A DNA stretch of 7,994 nt from assembly GCA_964611645.1 (NCBI GenBank), contig CAZTAO010000116.1, positions 1-7,994 of the forward strand. The letters run 5' to 3'. The notes below the pieces were generated by a model. The model saw only the letters and a list, made by a program, of their open reading frames with translations, had not been told where the DNA came from and did not search any database. Shown piece after piece: positions 6,471 to 7,994 of this stretch (position 1 is its first letter; every line of letters begins with the position of its first letter). This DNA comes from CAZTAO01 sp964611645. GTDB taxonomy: Bacteria > Armatimonadota > UBA5829. The position numbers and the translations under genes were made by a program.

Positions 6471-7877
6471 ATGAGAACTCGCAGGAGGTTCGCATCCAGG
6501 GTGTTGCTGGCCGCGACAGTCCTCGTCTGTATGGCGATGTCAGTATCTGCGGGGGGTACCATTGCAGGTGGCGTGGCTGGACAATGGTCGTTGCACATCG
6601 GTGGTGTGGTGGGGAGCGCCGGGGAGAACAGCGTACTGTACAATGGGTCTCTGCGGCTGGCCGTGGAAGCTGGGAGACAGAATGCCATCTTCAGCCTCAA
6701 CCAGGGTCCGGAAACCCTGACCGGCGTCAAGATCACCGACACGTCGGTCAAGTTCAACAGACCTATAGGCGGGGGCAAAGTCCAGCGATACTCCGGGACC
6801 ATTAAGGGCGGCGCCAGCATCCGCGGCACTTTCACTCACCCGGTGGACACCAAAGGGATACAGGTTACCCAGCGCTGGTGGGCCGAACGAGAGGCGCCAA
6901 ACAAACCGAAGGTGACCCTCGAGTTGACATATCCGGCGGGCAAAAGTCCCAAGGTATTCACCACGGGGTGGATATTCGGCGCGAAGTGCATTGTAGATGG
7001 GAAAGACCTTTCCAGTAAGGTGTTTTGGGGCGGCACCGGCACGTTCAAGCCGAGGGTCGGCGCCACCAGTCGCCCGTCTTTCTCTCGCGCTGGAGCAAAC
7101 TCGATCTTACTAACGATAGGGACGGGCGCGCAGAAGGTCAGCAAGTCGTTCAGAGTCACCGCCGTATCGCCCCAGCCTTACGCGGCTGTGGGAGACGGCT
7201 CCAAATGTCGGGCGGACGCGCACGGATGCCCGGGGTGCCCGCACTTAACCGCCGGCCCGATAATCCAGGGCAGCCCTCACGTGTTCGTGCGGGGCAAGCC
7301 CGCTGCCCGCGTCGGCGATGTGGGAACGACTACGGGAAGCATCGCCGCAATTCACTCTTGCTGCGGCCCCAACACGTTCACGATCGTGGCCGGCGACTCC
7401 GACGTGCTGATTGACGGTAAGCCCGCGGCGCGATTCGGGGACAAGACCCAGCACTGCGGCGGCAGCGGCCAGGTCTGCGGACTCGTAATGGTTCCTTTTT
7501 CGGACGATCTGCAGGGGACGTGGACTGGCACCACTACATTCACCACCGTGAGCGGCTCGCAGGTCGGCCTCAAGGGACGCGCACTGCCTACAACCATGGT
7601 TTTCACAGATGGCTACCTCGGTCGCGGCACGGTCGTGGTGTCCATAAACACCGGCATCGGCAAAATCCAACCCATGAAGATGCGTTACGATTACTCCGAG
7701 TTGTACGGGTCACTGGATAGCGACGAAACACGCGAGGGCGATAGGCTGACCACCATGAGCGGCAAACTCAAGTTTGAGGGCGCAAGCATCGTGGGCAGCG
7801 GCACTGTGAGCATCACGACCGGCAAAGGCACGGGTCGGGGCCTGATGGAAGGCACGTGGAAGGTCAAGAAGAAGTAG
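6471..7877 (+). CDS. Exported PAAR-domain protein with beta-rich flanking domains
   Basis: A 468-residue protein starting MRTRRRFASRVLLAATVLV. Residues 1-27 are a signal peptide with a likely cut at VSA/GG (27/28). TRRRFAS fits the twin-arginine pattern (S/T-R-R-x-F), but Sec export is equally possible. Residues 28 to about 135 are beta-rich and lipocalin-like in pattern (GQWSLHIGG, YSGTIKGGASIRGTF). A second beta-rich stretch continues to about 235. Residues 237-338 resemble PAAR repeats: two copies of a V-x-x-G-K-P-A-A-R-x-G-D motif (KPAARVGD, KPAARFGD), with C246, H251, C253, C256, H258, H295, C297, C298, H328, C329 and C336 available for metal binding. The C-terminal 120 residues begin LQGTWTGTTTF and end GTWKVKKK, another beta-barrel-like unit. 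PAAR proteins usually sharpen type VI secretion spikes and lack a signal peptide. No secretion genes are visible here, so an ordinary spike role is doubtful and a metal-binding surface or periplasmic role is an alternative. Confidence 0.85.
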   Translation: MRTRRRFASRVLLAATVLVCMAMSVSAGGTIAGGVAGQWSLHIGGVVGSAGENSVLYNGSLRLAVEAGRQNAIFSLNQGPETLTGVKITDTSVKFNRPIGGGKVQRYSGTIKGGASIRGTFTHPVDTKGIQVTQRWWAEREAPNKPKVTLELTYPAGKSPKVFTTGWIFGAKCIVDGKDLSSKVFWGGTGTFKPRVGATSRPSFSRAGANSILLTIGTGAQKVSKSFRVTAVSPQPYAAVGDGSKCRADAHGCPGCPHLTAGPIIQGSPHVFVRGKPAARVGDVGTTTGSIAAIHSCCGPNTFTIVAGDSDVLIDGKPAARFGDKTQHCGGSGQVCGLVMVPFSDDLQGTWTGTTTFTTVSGSQVGLKGRALPTTMVFTDGYLGRGTVVVSINTGIGKIQPMKMRYDYSELYGSLDSDETREGDRLTTMSGKLKFEGASIVGSGTVSITTGKGTGRGLMEGTWKVKKK

Positions 7878-7888
7878 TGGCGCTCCGA

Positions 7889-7914
7889 GCAGTCTGGTCT
7901 GGGAGCTAGACTGC
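7889..7914 (+). terminator. Hairpin after the PAAR-type gene
   Basis: GCAGTCT (7889-7895) pairs perfectly with AGACTGC (7908-7914) around a 12-base loop, starting 11 bases after the stop codon. A competing stem is GCTCC (7882-7886) with GGAGC (7902-7906). No T-run follows, so it is not a standard intrinsic terminator. It might instead be an end structure of the mobile element suspected just to the right. Confidence 0.3.
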
Positions 7915-7994
7915 AGGGGAACCTGGCCGACCACTGTCGGTCACCGAAGAACAGAGAGACGCGCTTGCCGCCCTGATCCGCCGCTCCCCCACAG
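7910..7994 (+). CDS. Partial frame resembling an IS630-family transposase N-terminus
   Basis: A frame open from the TAG at 7907-7909 to the window edge reads TAGEPGRPLSVTEEQRDA and then LAALIRRSPT. The pattern of G-R-P-L, then T-E-E-x-R-x-A-L-x-x-L-x-R-R, is what I know from the start of IS630-family transposases, where it leads into a helix-turn-helix. Only about 28 residues are visible. There is no ATG, GTG or TTG in them, so the start would be a rare CTG (7934) or the copy has lost its start. No terminal inverted repeat can be confirmed because the other end lies outside the window. This is a recognition by pattern from a short stretch. Confidence 0.38.

Noticed and set aside
6422..6805. 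Plus-strand frame beginning directly after the small ORF (TAGATG)
   Set aside because: It overlaps the exported protein in another frame. Its translation is Arg/Gly-rich without any motif, and the ribosome binding site fits the ATG at 6471 instead.
1..7994. CRISPR array, tRNA or rRNA gene
   Set aside because: No regularly spaced repeat-spacer pattern, cloverleaf-like sequence or rRNA-like stretch was seen on reading either strand.

Overview
The window looks like bacterial chromosomal DNA of fairly high GC, probably from an uncultivated or little-studied lineage. I cannot name the phylum: there is no rRNA or tRNA, and no gene that is a reliable taxonomic marker. Start codons (ATG, GTG, TTG), strong GGAGG-type ribosome binding sites and overlapping stop/start signals are all bacterial in style. 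TGG codes for Trp throughout and TGA acts as a stop.

Two thirds of the window (5634 down to 115, minus strand) is one tightly packed five-gene unit. In order of transcription it holds: a 75-residue unknown protein; a stand-alone class II glutamine amidotransferase with its nucleophilic Cys directly after Met; two unknown proteins of about 209 and 236 residues that seem to be distant relatives of each other; and a 1044-residue protein joining an ATP-dependent DNA ligase of the LigD/LigC kind (nucleotidyltransferase plus OB fold) to a Cys-containing middle region and a classical Cdc48/FtsH-clade AAA+ ATPase. Gaps inside the unit are 2 to 3 bases, or the genes overlap by 4 to 7 bases, so the products are probably made together and work together. 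I do not recognise this combination as a named system. One reading is an adenylation enzyme (the ligase fold) working with an ammonia donor (the amidotransferase) and a AAA+ remodelling motor. A DNA repair or defence role is an alternative.

Upstream of the unit is a 255-base gap (5635-5889) with a perfect 9-bp inverted repeat and four AGTGG copies at roughly helical spacing. It is the likely control region. Beyond it, on the same strand, lies a small helix-turn-helix plus zinc-ribbon protein (5890-6288) that could be its regulator.

The right end (6289-7994) runs on the plus strand. It has a doubtful 38-codon ORF, then a 468-residue exported protein with a PAAR-type domain between two beta-rich regions, then a short hairpin. 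The open frame running off the edge resembles the N-terminus of an IS630-family transposase.
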